This document shows, piece after piece, positions 46,463 through 46,815 of a stretch of DNA of 46,815 nt. Made by a program: the position numbers and the translations under genes. The notes beneath the pieces were generated by a model. It was not told the origin of the DNA and searched no databases. It was given only the letters and a program-made list of their open reading frames with translations. Origin of the DNA: Bacteroidaceae bacterium (GTDB lineage Bacteria; Bacteroidota; Bacteroidia; Bacteroidales; Bacteroidaceae); contig JAKSLN010000004.1 of assembly GCA_024401165.1 (NCBI GenBank), forward strand, positions 1-46,815, given 5' to 3'. The stretch's first letter is position 1; every line of letters starts with the position of its first letter.

Positions 46463-46569
46463 AGATAATGTTCTTGTTAAGAAAAGATAGTAATCTTAAT
46501 GAAATAAGATAGTGTTCTTGTTAGAATAAGATAGTAATCTTATTTATGAAAGATAGTAATCTTATTTTG
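46463..46569. repeat. 44-bp tandem repeat, about 2.4 units, with inner palindrome
   Basis: Units start at 46463, 46507 and 46551. Each full unit has AGATARTGTTCTTGTTA followed by AAGATAGTAATCTTA. In the second unit AATAAGAT-AGTA-ATCTTATT (46525-46544) is a perfect hairpin with 8-bp arms. Confidence 0.8.
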
Positions 46570-46653
46570 AAAGCGTGCTACGGTACTTATCAATCCGTGT
46601 AGCGCAGTAAAATGGATGTTGTAGCAGGAATTCATCCTTAGCGCTACCAACAG
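46570..46653. other. Short intergenic stretch without a gene
   Basis: No credible frame on either strand. It lies between the 44-bp repeat and a minus-strand terminator and contains no motif that I recognise. Confidence 0.5.
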
Positions 46654-46692
46654 AAAAAAAGAGAGACCGTGTCAGTTTTTTGACACGATCTC
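46654..46692 (-). terminator. Terminator for a leftward gene beyond the right edge
   Basis: GAGACCGTGTCA (46663-46674) pairs with TGACACGATCTC (46681-46692) with one C/A mismatch. On the minus strand it is followed by a run of seven T (46660-46654), so it would end transcription coming from the right. Confidence 0.75.
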
Positions 46693-46815
46693 ATTTCATA
46701 CTAATACTACAAGACAACCCCAAAAGGGACAAATCTAAGCAACACAAAACATAAGTCAATTTTATTGTACAGAGGGTAATTTCAAGGAGTAGTTAAAATT
46801 ACCTCAGGGCATAGG
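46693..46815. other. Right edge, possible end of a minus-strand gene or mobile element
   Basis: One minus-strand frame is open from the edge for only ten codons (LCPEVILTTP, then TGA at 46784-46782). With the terminator to its left this could be the tail of a truncated gene, perhaps a transposase, but it is too short to identify. Confidence 0.25.

Noticed and set aside
46385..46569. Possible CRISPR array
   Set aside because: The repeats are imperfect and tandem without unique spacers of constant length, and no cas gene is near.

Overview
The window looks like chromosomal DNA of a gut- or rumen-type Bacteroidales bacterium, most likely Prevotellaceae (Prevotella/Segatella/Xylanibacter group). 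This rests on two SusC/SusD pairs, a GH97 enzyme, surface lipoproteins with acidic residues after the lipidated cysteine, little Shine-Dalgarno signal, and many upstream regions carrying the Bacteroidota promoter form TTTG-N19/20-TAnnTTTG. No rRNA, tRNA, CRISPR array or complete insertion sequence was found. The genus is an inference; no marker gene was compared.

Left part, 1-16.9 kb, mostly housekeeping. The 3' end of a TonB-dependent receptor is followed by an ECF sigma factor, a putative anti-sigma factor and a secreted protein of unknown function. Next come a cell-wall amidase, an MCE/MlaD-type lipid-transport protein and dnaA, with a nitroreductase convergent to dnaA. A free-standing homologue of the C-terminal domain of B12-dependent ribonucleotide reductase overlaps folB. 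A complete Na+-pumping decarboxylase operon (gamma, alpha with biotin domain, beta) follows, then a DUF554 membrane protein, tex and a lipoprotein amidase.

Middle part, 16.9-19.9 kb, on the minus strand: a GH97 glycosidase of the probable retaining type and two small exported or membrane proteins of unknown function.

Central block, 20.1-38.8 kb: one 18.6-kb co-directional operon of seven large cell-envelope genes in the order FAS1 lipoprotein, SusC, SusD, FAS1 lipoprotein, FAS1 lipoprotein, SusC, SusD. A good promoter lies in front and a terminator behind. There is no enzyme and no regulator inside it. The fasciclin-domain lipoproteins sit where SusE/SusF-type surface binding proteins would be expected. 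This is the best candidate here for an undescribed system: a double TonB-dependent uptake or adhesion machine built with FAS1 proteins.

Right part, 38.8-46.8 kb: a GH2 beta-galactosidase-type enzyme (minus strand), then divergently a large multi-spanning membrane protein and a beta-propeller lipoprotein with a single CxxCH haem-binding motif.

Several intergenic gaps carry short-period repeats that genes do not explain: GC-rich CCGCTGCGG elements at three places, and tandem arrays with periods of 7, 10, 18, 22 and 44 bp. Bacteroidota-type promoters and Rho-independent terminators could be placed for many transcription units.
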